Under the pieces are notes generated by a model. The model ran no database searches, was not told the DNA's origin, and saw only the letters and a list, made by a program, of their open reading frames with translations. DNA of 64,000 nucleotides from an uncultured Bacilli bacterium (GTDB lineage: Bacteria; Bacillota_I; Bacilli_A; RF39; UBA660). Positions 34,619 through 44,119 of this stretch are shown piece by piece (position 1 is the stretch's first letter; each line of letters opens with the position of its first letter). A program made the translations under genes and the position numbers. Where the stretch lies: contig CAKPIT010000003.1 of the NCBI GenBank assembly GCA_934162445.1, positions 1 through 64,000 on the forward strand. Reading direction: 5' to 3'.

Positions 34619-35752
34619 ATGAATGAATTACAAGAAGCCCAAAAAAATCTTTTAAACAAAGAAAGATATTTAAGCGAATATGCTACCAAAAGTATCGATG
34701 CTAAAAGACTAAAGGAAGAACAAGAAGATATTAGACCCCCATATTTTCGTGATACTGATAGAATTATTTACTCTATGTCTTATACTAGATATTTAAATAA
34801 AACCCAAGTTTATACTAACTCATTAAATGATCATGTTAGTAGACGTATTACCCATGTTCAACTAGTTAGTAAAATTGGAAGAACCATCGGTCGCAGTTTA
34901 AATTTAAATGAAGATTTAATCGAAGCGATTGCCTTATCACATGATATCGGTCATACTCCTTTAGGTCATGCTGGTGAATCTATTATCAATAAATTAACAA
35001 AAAAAGAACTAGGCGAATACTTTGCGCATAATGTGCAAGGGACTCGTTACTACATGAATATTGCCAAAGATGGGACCGGTTTAAACTTAACTCTTCAAGT
35101 TTTAGATGGCATTCTTATGCATAATGGTGAAATTCTTTGCTCCATTTATAAACCTCAAAAGAAAACTGAAGCAGAATTTCTAAGAGAATACCAAGAAGCA
35201 TATCATGATCTTGAAAAAAGTAAAACCTATCGTCCTATGACTCTTGAAGGATGCGTCGTTAGAATCAGTGATATTATTGGCTATATTGGCAAAGATATTG
35301 AAGATGCCATTATGCTAGGAAAACTAGAAAGAAAACAAATCCCACCTTCCATTACTAAAGTCCTTGGCAACACTAATAAAGATATTGTTAATACCCTTGT
35401 TTTAGATATTATTAAAGAAAGTCTTAACAAGCCATATATTAAAATGAGTGATGAAGTATATAACGCCTTAAATGCTCTAAAAGATTTTAACTATCAATAT
35501 ATATATAGTAAGGCCCTAAGTAAAGAAGACTTAAACTACTATGAAAAAGGAATTAATAATTTATACAAACTCTATTTAAATGACATTAATACAAGTAATA
35601 AAGATAGTATCATCTATAAAGTATTTTTAAATCATCAAGCTAAAGAGTATTTACAAACTACTACTACCAAAAGACAAGTTATTGATTTTATAGCCGGAAT
35701 GACTGATGATTTTTTAATAAGAGAAATTGAAAAAAATAAAAGTATTTTTTAA
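34619..35752 (+). CDS. dGTP triphosphohydrolase-like HD protein
   Basis: HD-domain phosphohydrolase of the dGTPase family, 377 residues. The features are RPPYFRDTDRIIYSMSYTRYLNKTQVY near residue 38-64, RRITHVQLVSKIGRTIGR with the first metal His, ALSHDIGHTPLGHAGE with the HD pair, and a later Asp in RISDIIGYIGKD. The reaction would be dGTP to deoxyguanosine and triphosphate; substrate range in such shorter family members varies. It sits directly after the U32 pair, with no terminator between. Confidence 0.87.
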   Translation: MNELQEAQKNLLNKERYLSEYATKSIDAKRLKEEQEDIRPPYFRDTDRIIYSMSYTRYLNKTQVYTNSLNDHVSRRITHVQLVSKIGRTIGRSLNLNEDLIEAIALSHDIGHTPLGHAGESIINKLTKKELGEYFAHNVQGTRYYMNIAKDGTGLNLTLQVLDGILMHNGEILCSIYKPQKKTEAEFLREYQEAYHDLEKSKTYRPMTLEGCVVRISDIIGYIGKDIEDAIMLGKLERKQIPPSITKVLGNTNKDIVNTLVLDIIKESLNKPYIKMSDEVYNALNALKDFNYQYIYSKALSKEDLNYYEKGINNLYKLYLNDINTSNKDSIIYKVFLNHQAKEYLQTTTTKRQVIDFIAGMTDDFLIREIEKNKSIF

Positions 35753-35790
35753 AATAATTACATAAATTATTCAGATCAATTAAAAAAAGC

Positions 35791-35819
35791 TTGCATTTTT
35801 TTCTAAAATGTGGTAAAAT
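35791..35819 (+). promoter_or_regulatory. Promoter of greA
   Basis: TTGCAT (35791-35796) and TAAAAT (35814-35819) with the ideal 17-base spacing. The leader contains a small hairpin GATTAG / CTAATC at 35834-35849 that has no T run. Confidence 0.65.
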
Positions 35820-35883
35820 TTAACTCGTATTATGATTAGGTAGCTAATCAAAAAAAGAATAATATTAATTGAGGTGTTATTAT

Positions 35884-36354
35884 ATGAATAAAAAAACAAT
35901 TTACTTAACTGAAGATGGTCTTAAAGACTTAAAAGATGAGTTAGATAATTTAATAAATGAAAAACGTCCCGCTAATATTTTAGCTATTAAAGAGGCTCGT
36001 AGTTTAGGAGATTTATCAGAAAATGCCGATTATGATGCTGCTCGTGATGAACAAGCTCAAATTGAAAGTCGTATTCAAACTATTGAAAAAATGTTAGAAA
36101 ATGTAGAAATCATTAAAGATGTTCCTAAAGATGTAGTAGGACTTGGTAGTACTGTTGCTATCAAATATGTTGATGATCCAACTGATACTGATGAATATAA
36201 AATTGTAGGAAGTCAAGAAGCTGATCCTTTTGAAGGAAGAATTTCTAATGAAAGTCCCATTGCTAAAGCCCTAATGAGTCATAAAGTAGGGGATATTATT
36301 GCAGTCGATAGTCCAAATGGTAGTTATGAAATTGAAATAACTGAAATAAAATAG
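35884..36354 (+). CDS. greA: Transcription elongation factor GreA
   Basis: Rescues backtracked RNA polymerase by stimulating transcript cleavage. An N-terminal coiled coil (about 1-75) has the tip motif SLGDLSENADYDAARDEQ with the two acidic residues that reach the active site. The C-terminal FKBP-like domain ends with KALMSHKVGDIIAVDSPNG. The start at 35884 (GAGGTG 8 bases upstream) gives 156 residues, as expected; a TTG at 35869 overlaps the ribosome binding site. Confidence 0.97.
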   Translation: MNKKTIYLTEDGLKDLKDELDNLINEKRPANILAIKEARSLGDLSENADYDAARDEQAQIESRIQTIEKMLENVEIIKDVPKDVVGLGSTVAIKYVDDPTDTDEYKIVGSQEADPFEGRISNESPIAKALMSHKVGDIIAVDSPNGSYEIEITEIK

Positions 36355-36371
36355 TCCTTTAGGGCTATTTT
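36348..36371 (+). terminator. Terminator after greA
   Basis: Stem AAAATAGTCC / GGGCTATTTT with one G-U pair and a 4-base loop, overlapping the greA stop. Confidence 0.75.
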
Positions 36372-36383
36372 GCATATTATCCT

Positions 36384-37487
36384 ATGAATACGCTAGATTC
36401 CATAAATTATGCTTTAGAAGATTATCTAGAACGTTTAAGATATAGTTATTATATAAAACATTTAAAAGATACGATGTACCTACTTAATCTTACTAAAGAA
36501 ACCTATCAAACACCATCTATCATTAAAGAAGATTCTACTATCATGGACTACCATCAAACTATTGCTGCTTCCACAACCATTACACTTGTAAGAGAATTTT
36601 TACAAACATTAAAGTCTAATTATTTAACCACCTTTGATGAAAGTTTAAAAGATGGAACCTTTGGGGCTGTCATCGCAAATTATGAGAAACCCTCTATACC
36701 TCTTAACTGTAGTGGTACACAAAATAACCATCCTTTTTATCATGTTAAATTTAACCAGAACATTAGTGATGGAGCCATAATAATTCATGAATTTTTTCAT
36801 TATACCAACCATAAACCTAAAACTACCTATGTAAGAGCCCATTTTACCGAATTTATCTCAATTTTCATGGAAAATATCTATTTAGATTTTCTAACTTCTA
36901 AAGGCTATGATCAAAAAGAAATTGCCAAAGTACGGTATAATAGATATTTAGAATTTGGTAAAGATTATCGATTATTATATGATGAAACCATGTTACTATA
37001 TGCTAAAGACATACTTGGTAGTATTAACAATCAAAACTATCAGTTTGTAAAAGAATATCAATCACATTTAATGTTTCCGCAAAACTATCAAAAAGAAGAT
37101 TATCAAACCCTTCTTAATCGCCTTACCAAAAGAATAAATGTTTTTGATGAAGAATCATGGTATAAAAACTTCACACCATGGACCGTTTATCACTACTATA
37201 TTGGTACTCTTTTGTGCAGTTATCTTTTAGAAAATAAGCAAAAAGAAGAAAACCAAAAAAGAGTTTTAGCTTTAAATGAATTATTAGCAAGTGATGATTT
37301 AGAAACCTTTAATCAAAGCTATCAAATATTAGGACTAAACCCTTTAATCGAAGAAACTAATAGCGAAATAGATAGCCCCAAAGAAGAACTTTACATCACC
37401 ATGATTTTAAAAAATAACACTTATTATCAAAAATCATTTAATGAAATAAACAGTAAATCCAAAATTAAAAAGAAAATAGAACCTTAA
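36384..37487 (+). CDS. Putative HExxH zinc metalloprotease, 367 residues
   Basis: Function unknown. HEFFH at residues 135-139 is followed by Glu156 in HFTEFISIFMENIYLDFL, giving a gluzincin-like site. The segment from that Glu onward aligns with the one in the protein at 3879..5117 (F-x-E ... D-(Y/F)-L), so the two are probably distant paralogues. A later YHYYIGTLLCSYLLENK is reminiscent of the active-site helix of M3 oligopeptidases. It has no signal peptide or membrane segment. There is no clear ribosome binding site, and the start is the first ATG after the greA terminator, so the exact start is uncertain. Confidence 0.68.
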   Translation: MNTLDSINYALEDYLERLRYSYYIKHLKDTMYLLNLTKETYQTPSIIKEDSTIMDYHQTIAASTTITLVREFLQTLKSNYLTTFDESLKDGTFGAVIANYEKPSIPLNCSGTQNNHPFYHVKFNQNISDGAIIIHEFFHYTNHKPKTTYVRAHFTEFISIFMENIYLDFLTSKGYDQKEIAKVRYNRYLEFGKDYRLLYDETMLLYAKDILGSINNQNYQFVKEYQSHLMFPQNYQKEDYQTLLNRLTKRINVFDEESWYKNFTPWTVYHYYIGTLLCSYLLENKQKEENQKRVLALNELLASDDLETFNQSYQILGLNPLIEETNSEIDSPKEELYITMILKNNTYYQKSFNEINSKSKIKKKIEP

Positions 37488-37500
37488 TAGGCTCTATTTT
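37471..37500. terminator. Bidirectional terminator between convergent genes
   Basis: AAAATAGA / TCTATTTT with an inner CC/GG pair; A runs on one side and T runs on the other serve both directions. Confidence 0.6.
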
Positions 37501-37729
37501 GCTTTTGATTTCGATAATAATAATTTTGTTGATAATATGGATAAGATGGATATGGATAAATAGGTCCTTGAACAGGATATGGCATTGGATATGCCGGATA
37601 TTGATAATAATTAGGTCTATTATAATTACCAATTCCATAACCAATCACGCCTCCAACAATTAAAGGAATAAAGCCACCTCTTGTATTTGTTTGATAACCA
37701 TTTCCTTGATTCATACAATTATTACACAT
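37484..37729 (-). CDS. Small Tyr/Pro-rich protein with a Gly-rich membrane segment
   Basis: 81 residues. A CNNC motif opens the protein, then a short hydrophobic Gly-rich stretch (FIPLIVGGVIGYGIG, about 20-34), then repeated Tyr-Pro clusters ending in a Tyr/Gln/Asn-rich tail. Such composition is typical of spore coat or envelope small proteins in Bacilli, so a coat role is a reasonable guess. The ribosome binding site AAAGGAGG is strong, which supports it as a real gene. No family is recognised. Confidence 0.68.
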   Translation of the reverse strand: MCNNCMNQGNGYQTNTRGGFIPLIVGGVIGYGIGNYNRPNYYQYPAYPMPYPVQGPIYPYPSYPYYQQNYYYRNQKQNRAY

Positions 37730-37863
37730 AATAATCCTCCTTTATAAATAGTCTATGAAATAATAAAAAAATAGAAAGGACAATTATCCTAGTTAAATAG
37801 TTTAATAAATGGTTTTCAAAGCCAAAAGTTTATGTTACAATTAAATTATCGAGGTGATCGTTA

Positions 37864-38370
37864 ATGAATTTCTTTACCAAAAAGAAAAAAAATTATATTA
37901 TTTTAGTTCTCATCTATTTAGTTACCATTATTCTAGTCTTGTACTTAGCTAGTTGGTATAATACTTATCAGGCTTACAAAAAAGAAATACCTGTTCTAGA
38001 AAATGTCGTGAGTGTTATCACTCCAAATGAAGTTGATCATTTTATTATGGAAAATCCTAGTACTATTATTTATTTTTGTAAAGCGAGTGACAATACCTGC
38101 CGTAGTTTCGAAAAAAGTATTAAAGACGATTTAGAATCTTTAGATAAAGAAAATTTAACTTACGTTAATTTGGAAAGTGTTAGCGATCTAAAAAGTTACT
38201 TAACTAATTTCTTAAATCTTTATCATGGTACCAACTATGACTTAACAAAAGTTCCAGCTCTTATCAAATTAACAGATGGTAAGATAACTGCTATTGAACA
38301 AGGCGATAACAATTCCTATCTTACTAAAGATGAAGCTATAAACTTTTTAAAAAGAATGAAAGGGGAGTAA
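37864..38370 (+). CDS. Membrane-anchored thioredoxin-fold-like protein
   Basis: 168 residues. One N-terminal helix (about 11-30) is followed by an extracellular domain whose pattern (STIIYFCKASDNTCRSFEKSI, then VPALIKLTDGKI) matches a thioredoxin fold, including the cis-Pro-type VPALI. The cysteines are spaced C-x6-C instead of CxxC, so ordinary redox activity is doubtful. GAGGTGATC precedes the ATG. trmL follows closely. Confidence 0.65.
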   Translation: MNFFTKKKKNYIILVLIYLVTIILVLYLASWYNTYQAYKKEIPVLENVVSVITPNEVDHFIMENPSTIIYFCKASDNTCRSFEKSIKDDLESLDKENLTYVNLESVSDLKSYLTNFLNLYHGTNYDLTKVPALIKLTDGKITAIEQGDNNSYLTKDEAINFLKRMKGE

Positions 38371-38397
38371 TCCCATTTTCTATTGGAGGAGAATATT

Positions 38398-38913
38398 ATG
38401 AATCACATTGTTTTATTTGAACCGGAAATTCCTCAAAATACCGGAAATATTATGCGTACTTGTGTTGCTACTAATACTAAGCTTCATTTAATTAAACCAC
38501 TAGGTTTCTCTTTAGATGAAGCACACTTAAAAAGATCAGCCGTAAATTATATTGATAAATTAGATTACGTTGTCTATGAATCTTGGCAAGACTTCCTAGC
38601 TCATAATCAAGATGGTACTTTTTACTATTTCACTCGTTATGGCAGAAAGCCTCATACTAGTTTTGATTATAGCAATAAAGAAAATAAAAATCTTTACTTT
38701 ATCTTTGGTAAAGAGTCAACAGGGATTCCTAAAGAAATATTAAAAGAAGATTTAAACCATTGCTTAAGAATTCCAATGACATCTAATGTTAGAGCCCTAA
38801 ATGTTTCTAATAGTGTAGCCATTGTTATTTATGAAGCCCTAAGACAACAAGACTTTAACGATTTATTAAGAGAAGAACCCCACAAAGGTAAGGACTATTT
38901 AGAAAGAGATTAA
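38398..38913 (+). CDS. trmL: tRNA (cytidine(34)-2'-O)-methyltransferase TrmL
   Basis: SPOUT-class methyltransferase that 2'-O-methylates the wobble base of tRNA-Leu. Conserved blocks are HIVLFEPEIPQNTGNIMRTC, FIFGKESTGIPKE, and the knot motif RIPMTSNVRALNVSNSVAIVIYEALRQ. The start at ATG 38398 has GGAGG 8 bases upstream and gives 171 residues; a TTG at 38383 would overlap that site. By coincidence or design it is followed by tRNA-Leu(CAA), one of its known substrate types. Confidence 0.95.
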   Translation: MNHIVLFEPEIPQNTGNIMRTCVATNTKLHLIKPLGFSLDEAHLKRSAVNYIDKLDYVVYESWQDFLAHNQDGTFYYFTRYGRKPHTSFDYSNKENKNLYFIFGKESTGIPKEILKEDLNHCLRIPMTSNVRALNVSNSVAIVIYEALRQQDFNDLLREEPHKGKDYLERD

Positions 38914-38919
38914 AAAGTA

Positions 38920-38948
38920 TATACAATAGATTATAAATTTGTTATAAT
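38920..38948 (+). promoter_or_regulatory. Promoter of tRNA-Leu
   Basis: TATACA (38920-38925) and perfect TATAAT (38943-38948) spaced by 17, ending 8 bases before the tRNA. Confidence 0.65.
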
Positions 38949-38956
38949 CTTCTTAT

Positions 38957-39043
38957 GCCCATATGGCGGAATTGGTAGACGCGGTAGACTCAAAATCTAC
39001 TTCTAGCAATAGAGTTCCGGTTCGAGTCCGGATATGGGCACCA
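38957..39043 (+). tRNA. tRNA-Leu (anticodon CAA)
   Basis: 87 bases including an encoded CCA. Acceptor stem GCCCATA / TATGGGC, anticodon stem GTAGA / TCTAC around loop CTCAAAA (anticodon CAA, reading UUG), a long class II variable arm, and GGTTCGAGTCC in the T arm. Confidence 0.96.
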
Positions 39044-39056
39044 TTTAAGTATAATT

Positions 39057-39083
39057 AAAACGACTTGCCAAAGAGTCGTTTTT
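39057..39083 (+). terminator. Terminator after tRNA-Leu
   Basis: AAAACGACT / AGTCGTTTT with an 8-base loop and T run. Confidence 0.85.
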
Positions 39084-39239
39084 ATGTTGTTTTGTATATA
39101 AATAAGGAAAACTTAATGTTTTCATGTTGAGTGTAGCCAATTTAATTAGTTTCATCTAAATCATTGTTGAGTTAGGTTGTTTTCTTTTATATTAATACTA
39201 CAGTAAAAGGAAGATAATTGTTACTAGAGATATATTAAA

Positions 39240-39845
39240 TTAGGCGTTATTATCAAGACGTCTTTTTTTAATTTTTTTATAAAAATAAGATATTATTAAA
39301 ATTATCAATAAAATATAAATAGGAATCTTTAACTTTTTAACAAATTTATCTAAAATAATCCAATTACTACCAAGGGCATAACCTACATAAACAAAGGCAA
39401 AAGTCCATGGAATGCTGCCAAGAGTTGTATAAATTAAAAACTTGGTAAACGAGACATGACTAATGCCCATTGGAAGGGAAATAAGGGTTCTAATAATTGG
39501 AAAATTACGGCCAATAAAAGCTGCCCAACTCCCATATTTTTCAAACCATTTATCACACTTATCAATATCTTCTTCCTTCATGAAGAAAAACTTACCGTAA
39601 GCTTTTATAAAATTTCGTCCTCCAAAGTAACCCATTAAATAAATAATAATCGCACAAAAAACACTTCCAAGAATTCCAATTAAAAAGGCAATATAAAAAT
39701 TAAAAACTTTTTTAGCCGCCAGTATTCCCGCTGTAGCTAAGATTAATTCACTTGGAATAACAATAATAACTGCTTCTAAAACCATCCCAATAAACATTCC
39801 CAAATATCCTAAATTAACCATTAATGAAGTTATATAATTATTCAT
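39240..39845 (-). CDS. DedA family membrane protein
   Basis: 201 residues with the DedA (SNARE-associated/VTT) layout. There is an N-terminal re-entrant segment, the E-x-x-x-P-S-E-like motif in VIPSELILATAGILAA, the GxxGxxxGxxxxYxxGxxxG-like run GILGSVFCAIIIYLMGYFGG, and the conserved FIGRNFPIIRTLISLPMGISHVSFTKFL block with its charged Arg. Recent work links the family to lipid-carrier recycling and membrane homeostasis; the exact substrate cannot be set here. GAGGTG precedes its ATG, and it is divergent from nifJ. Confidence 0.9.
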   Translation of the reverse strand: MNNYITSLMVNLGYLGMFIGMVLEAVIIVIPSELILATAGILAAKKVFNFYIAFLIGILGSVFCAIIIYLMGYFGGRNFIKAYGKFFFMKEEDIDKCDKWFEKYGSWAAFIGRNFPIIRTLISLPMGISHVSFTKFLIYTTLGSIPWTFAFVYVGYALGSNWIILDKFVKKLKIPIYILLIILIISYFYKKIKKRRLDNNA

Positions 39846-39984
39846 ATTACACCTCTATTAGAATATATGTTAATATATAAATATTTAGTCTTTAACAATA
39901 ATCTCAATCTTCTATAAATTTAAATAGCTAAAATATAAATTTTATTATATAATTAAACTAAGACTAAAGAAAAGAGGCGCTATA

Positions 39985-42900
39985 ATGATGAAAAAAATAA
40001 TGGATGGAAATGAAGCTTGTAGTTATGTTTCATATAATTTTACCGAAGTGGCAGGGATTTATCCAATAACCCCTTCATCTCCTATGGCAGAATTAACCGA
40101 TAAATGGGCTAGTGAAGGGAAATTAAATTACTTTAAACAACCAGTTAAAGTAGTTGAAATGGAAAGTGAATTAGGAGCTGCTGGCATGATTCATGGAGCC
40201 GCTCAAGCGGGATGTTTAACCAGTACTTACACAGCTAGTCAAGGACTACTTTTAATGATTCCTAATATGTATAAAATAGCCGGGGAATTACTTCCTTGTG
40301 TTATTAATGTGGCATCAAGAAGTATTGCAACCCATGCTCTATCTATCTTTGGTGATCACCAAGATATTTATGCTACAAGAAGCACCGGCTTTGCTATTTT
40401 TGCCACCTCATCAGTTCAAGAAGTAATGGATTTAACTGCCGTTTCTTATCTTTCAACCATTAAAGGCAGAGTCCCATTTATTAACTTCTTTGATGGTTTT
40501 AGAACTAGTCATGAATTGCAAAAAATAGATGTCATTGATACTAATAAATTAAAAAAACTTATTGATAAAAAAGCCTTAGATGAATATCGTAAAAGAAGTC
40601 TACATCCTAGTAATATCATAACCCGTGGTACCAGTGAAAATGATGATATTTATTTTCAAGCGACCGAAGTAAGAAATAAATACTATAATGACTTACCAGA
40701 TATTGTTAATGGCTATATGCAAGATATAAATAAAATTACGGGTAAAAATTATGCTCCTTTTAACTATTATGGGGCCAAAGATGCTACTAAAGTAATAGTA
40801 GCCATGGGAAGTGTTTGTGAAACTATTAAAGAAACCATTGATTATTTAATTAACAAAGGGGAAAAAGTAGGCCTTGTTGAAGTACATCTTTATCGTCCTT
40901 TTTCTAGAGCCTATTTCTTAAAAAGTATTCCTAAAACTGTTAAAACCCTTGCTGTTTTAGATCGAACTAAAGAATCAGGAAGTACGGGCGAACCTTTATA
41001 TCTAGATGTTCACAATATTATTAAATCCCTAGATCAAGATATCAAAGTAATAGGCGGTCGATATGGTTTATCAAGCAAGAATACTACTCCTGCTATGATT
41101 AAGGCTCTTTTTGACCAAATGCCAACTATAAATTATAACTTTACTTTGGGAATCACTGATGATGTTACTAACTTAAGTATTAACTATGATGAATCATTCC
41201 ATTTAGACGATAATTATCAAATTTCTTTTTTAGTATATGGTTATGGGAGTGATGGGATGGTATCATCATGTAAAGATTTAATGAAAATAACAGGAAGTGC
41301 TACCGATGCTTATGTTCAAGGCTACTTTCAATATGATTCTAAAAAAAGTGGTGGAGTAACACTTAGTCATTTGCGTTTTTCCAAACAACCAATAAGGTCT
41401 ACTTATTATGTTGATCAAGCTAAACTTCTAGTTTGCACCATGGATAGTTATTTAACTAAATTTAAATTTATAACTAAAATTAAGAAAAATGGAACCTTCC
41501 TTCTTAACAGTAGTAAAACTGATAAAGAAATAATTTCTCTATTGAGTAAAGAAGATCAAGCTTATTTAATTAACAACAATATCAAAGTTTATGTAGTAGA
41601 TGCCATTGATTTAGCCAAAAAGTTTTCTCTAGGTGGTAAAATAAGTTCGATTATGGAAGCCTTAATCTTTAAATTTGGCCATATCATGGATACAACTTAT
41701 GCTTATAATAAAATGAAAGAGAATCTAAGTGAGAGGTTTAAATTAAAAGGCAAAGATGTTATTGAAAATAACAAGAAAGTTCTAGATGAAGCTATAAATA
41801 ATGTTAGATTATTAAAATTAACCAAAAAAGAAACAGATTATGTCCCAGTTGATGACATAAAAAATACTGTCTTTGATATCATCACAAGACGAGAAGGGGA
41901 TAGCCTTCCTGTTAGTGCCTTTTTAAATCGCCCTGATGGTACTTTAGAAGGAGGAAGTAGCAAGAAAGAAAAACGAAATGTTAGCGAAACTGTTCCCGAG
42001 TACATTAAAGAAAATTGCCTTAACTGTAACTTATGTTCCTTAGTTTGTCCACATGCTGTTATAAGACCATTCTTATTAGATGAAGAAGAAGTTTCCAAAG
42101 CTCCAGATAGTTTAAAAGCCAAATTAAGTGCTACTAACTTTGAAAATAACTTAAAATATACCATTGCTGTTTCCCTAAAAGATTGTACAGGTTGCGGTCT
42201 TTGTGCTAACATCTGTCCCGGTAAAAAAGGCAAGAAAGCTCTTGTTATGGTTAAAAAGAATAAAATTTTAAATGATACTATCTTAAAAGAAACAGAATAT
42301 TTATTTAACGAAGTTAAAGAAAAAGATGTTATGAGTATTAACAGTGTTAAAGGAAGTCAATTTAAAACTCCTCGCTTTGCCTTTAGTGGTGCATGTGCCG
42401 GTTGTGGGGAAACACCATATTTAAAACTTTTAACTCAATTATTTGGTGATCGCCTTGTAATTGCCAATGCCACCGGTTGTTCTTCTATCTATGGGGCTTC
42501 GAGTCCTTCCACTCCTTATACTGTCCCATGGGCTAATTCTTTATTTGAAGATAATGCTGAATATGGTTATGGAATGAAAATTGCGGATTTAGTAAAAAAA
42601 GAGCAACTTAAAAAAATTATTACCGAAAATATTGCTAAAGTAGACAAAGAGGAACAAAAGATTTATAAAAATTATCTAGCTAATATTACCGTTGATACTG
42701 CTAAAGAGTTATTAAAAGTTATTCCTCATACCAAAATAAAACCATTAAAGAGCCTTAAACGTTATATCATGCCTATTTCTTTATGGAGTATTGGTGGTGA
42801 TGGTTGGGCTTATGACATTGGTTATAATGGAATTGATCATGTCCTAGCCAGTGGTGAAAACGTTAACATCTTAGTTCTTGACACCGAAGTTTATTCTAAT

Positions 42901-43422
42901 ACAGGTGGTCAGGCTTCTAAATCAAGTAGAAAAGGAGCCGTTTGTAAGTTTGCCTCAACCGGTAAAAAAACTGCTAAAAAAGATTTATTAAAAATTGCTA
43001 TGACTTATCCTGATGTCTATGTAGGAGCCATCTCCCTTGGGGCTAATCCACAAAGTGCCATCAAAGTTATGTTAGAAGCCGAACAATATAATGGTCCAAG
43101 TATTATTGTTGCCTATGCACCATGTATTTCATGGGGAATTATTAAAGGTATGGTTAATTCTATTGAAGAAGAAAAACAAGCTACCAAATGTGGATACTTC
43201 CCAATCTTTCACTATAATCCCGCTACTAAAACCTTTAAGATGGATGCTAAAAGTGATTTTAAAGACTATGAAACCTTGCTAAAAGGTGAAACTCGTTACA
43301 AATCACTAGAAGTCATAAATAAAAAAGAAGCTTCTACCTTATTAAAAGAAAATCAAAGTGAAGCGGAAAAACGCTATGACTATTATAAAAGTTTAGAAAA
43401 AGGAGGAAAAGATCATGACTAA
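39985..43422 (+). CDS. nifJ: Pyruvate:ferredoxin (flavodoxin) oxidoreductase
   Basis: Single-chain enzyme of 1145 residues converting pyruvate and CoA to acetyl-CoA, CO2 and reduced ferredoxin, the standard anaerobic route. The pyruvate-binding N-terminal domain has SYNFTEVAGIYPITPSSPMAE. Two 4Fe-4S motifs follow in the ferredoxin-like part, CLNCNLCSLVC near 675 and CTGCGLCANIC near 733. The C-terminal TPP-binding domain has CAGCGETPYLK (proximal cluster), GDGWAYDIGYNG and NTEVYSNTGGQ-type sequence. GAGG lies 7 bases before the ATG. It overlaps uppS by 8 bases. Confidence 0.97.
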   Translation: MMKKIMDGNEACSYVSYNFTEVAGIYPITPSSPMAELTDKWASEGKLNYFKQPVKVVEMESELGAAGMIHGAAQAGCLTSTYTASQGLLLMIPNMYKIAGELLPCVINVASRSIATHALSIFGDHQDIYATRSTGFAIFATSSVQEVMDLTAVSYLSTIKGRVPFINFFDGFRTSHELQKIDVIDTNKLKKLIDKKALDEYRKRSLHPSNIITRGTSENDDIYFQATEVRNKYYNDLPDIVNGYMQDINKITGKNYAPFNYYGAKDATKVIVAMGSVCETIKETIDYLINKGEKVGLVEVHLYRPFSRAYFLKSIPKTVKTLAVLDRTKESGSTGEPLYLDVHNIIKSLDQDIKVIGGRYGLSSKNTTPAMIKALFDQMPTINYNFTLGITDDVTNLSINYDESFHLDDNYQISFLVYGYGSDGMVSSCKDLMKITGSATDAYVQGYFQYDSKKSGGVTLSHLRFSKQPIRSTYYVDQAKLLVCTMDSYLTKFKFITKIKKNGTFLLNSSKTDKEIISLLSKEDQAYLINNNIKVYVVDAIDLAKKFSLGGKISSIMEALIFKFGHIMDTTYAYNKMKENLSERFKLKGKDVIENNKKVLDEAINNVRLLKLTKKETDYVPVDDIKNTVFDIITRREGDSLPVSAFLNRPDGTLEGGSSKKEKRNVSETVPEYIKENCLNCNLCSLVCPHAVIRPFLLDEEEVSKAPDSLKAKLSATNFENNLKYTIAVSLKDCTGCGLCANICPGKKGKKALVMVKKNKILNDTILKETEYLFNEVKEKDVMSINSVKGSQFKTPRFAFSGACAGCGETPYLKLLTQLFGDRLVIANATGCSSIYGASSPSTPYTVPWANSLFEDNAEYGYGMKIADLVKKEQLKKIITENIAKVDKEEQKIYKNYLANITVDTAKELLKVIPHTKIKPLKSLKRYIMPISLWSIGGDGWAYDIGYNGIDHVLASGENVNILVLDTEVYSNTGGQASKSSRKGAVCKFASTGKKTAKKDLLKIAMTYPDVYVGAISLGANPQSAIKVMLEAEQYNGPSIIVAYAPCISWGIIKGMVNSIEEEKQATKCGYFPIFHYNPATKTFKMDAKSDFKDYETLLKGETRYKSLEVINKKEASTLLKENQSEAEKRYDYYKSLEKGGKDHD

Positions 43423-44119
43423 ATACCCTTACCATTTAGGAATCATCATGGATGGCAATGGAAGATGGGCTAAAGAAAGAGGTCTCATTAGAAGTATGGG
43501 TCATAAAGAAGGCGCCAACAATCTCATTAAACTCTTAAAATATATCTATAATGAGACTGATATCAAAATTGTTTCTTTATATGCTTTTTCAACCGAGAAC
43601 TTTAAACGAGAACAACAAGAAGTTGATTATCTAATGAATCTTTTTATAAAACTATTTAAAAGTAAATTAGAAACCTTAAAAAAAGACGGAATAAAAGTAG
43701 TATTTTCTGGGCGTAGAGAAAATCTTCCCACTGAAGTTTTAAAAAGTATGGATATCTTAACTAATGATACTAAAGACAACAAGAAAGGTACTTTAAATAT
43801 TTGCCTTAACTACAGTAGTAGATTAGAAATAGTAGATATGGTTAAAAAAATCGCTACTAAAGTACAAAATAATGAATTAGCTATTACTGATATCACCGAA
43901 GATATTGTTGATCAAAATTTATATAATAACTTACCACCCCTTGATTATGTAATTAGAACCAGCGGTGAACTTCGCCTTAGTAATTTTATGTTATATCAAT
44001 CATCATATGCAGAATTTGATTTTCCTAAAACTTATTTTCCTGATTTCAATAGCGAAGAATTAGAAAAATCACTAGACCGTTACAGTAAACGTGATCGTCG
44101 CTTTGGTAACGCCAAATAA
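43415..44119 (+). CDS. uppS: Isoprenyl (undecaprenyl) diphosphate synthase
   Basis: Cis-prenyltransferase making the C55 carrier lipid for wall polymers. It has the full signature: HLGIIMDGNGRWAK with the catalytic Asp, GHKEGANN, LYAFSTENFKR, then DYVIRTSGELRLSNFMLYQSSYAEF near the C-terminus. At 234 residues the length is normal. It is translationally coupled to nifJ through an 8-base overlap, an unusual partner; uppS commonly sits with cdsA. It is followed by a terminator. Confidence 0.96.
   Translation: MTKYPYHLGIIMDGNGRWAKERGLIRSMGHKEGANNLIKLLKYIYNETDIKIVSLYAFSTENFKREQQEVDYLMNLFIKLFKSKLETLKKDGIKVVFSGRRENLPTEVLKSMDILTNDTKDNKKGTLNICLNYSSRLEIVDMVKKIATKVQNNELAITDITEDIVDQNLYNNLPPLDYVIRTSGELRLSNFMLYQSSYAEFDFPKTYFPDFNSEELEKSLDRYSKRDRRFGNAK

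Noticed and set aside
35834..35849. Hairpin GATTAG / CTAATC in the greA leader as a terminator
   Set aside because: It is followed by A residues, not T, and the promoter upstream reads through it into greA.
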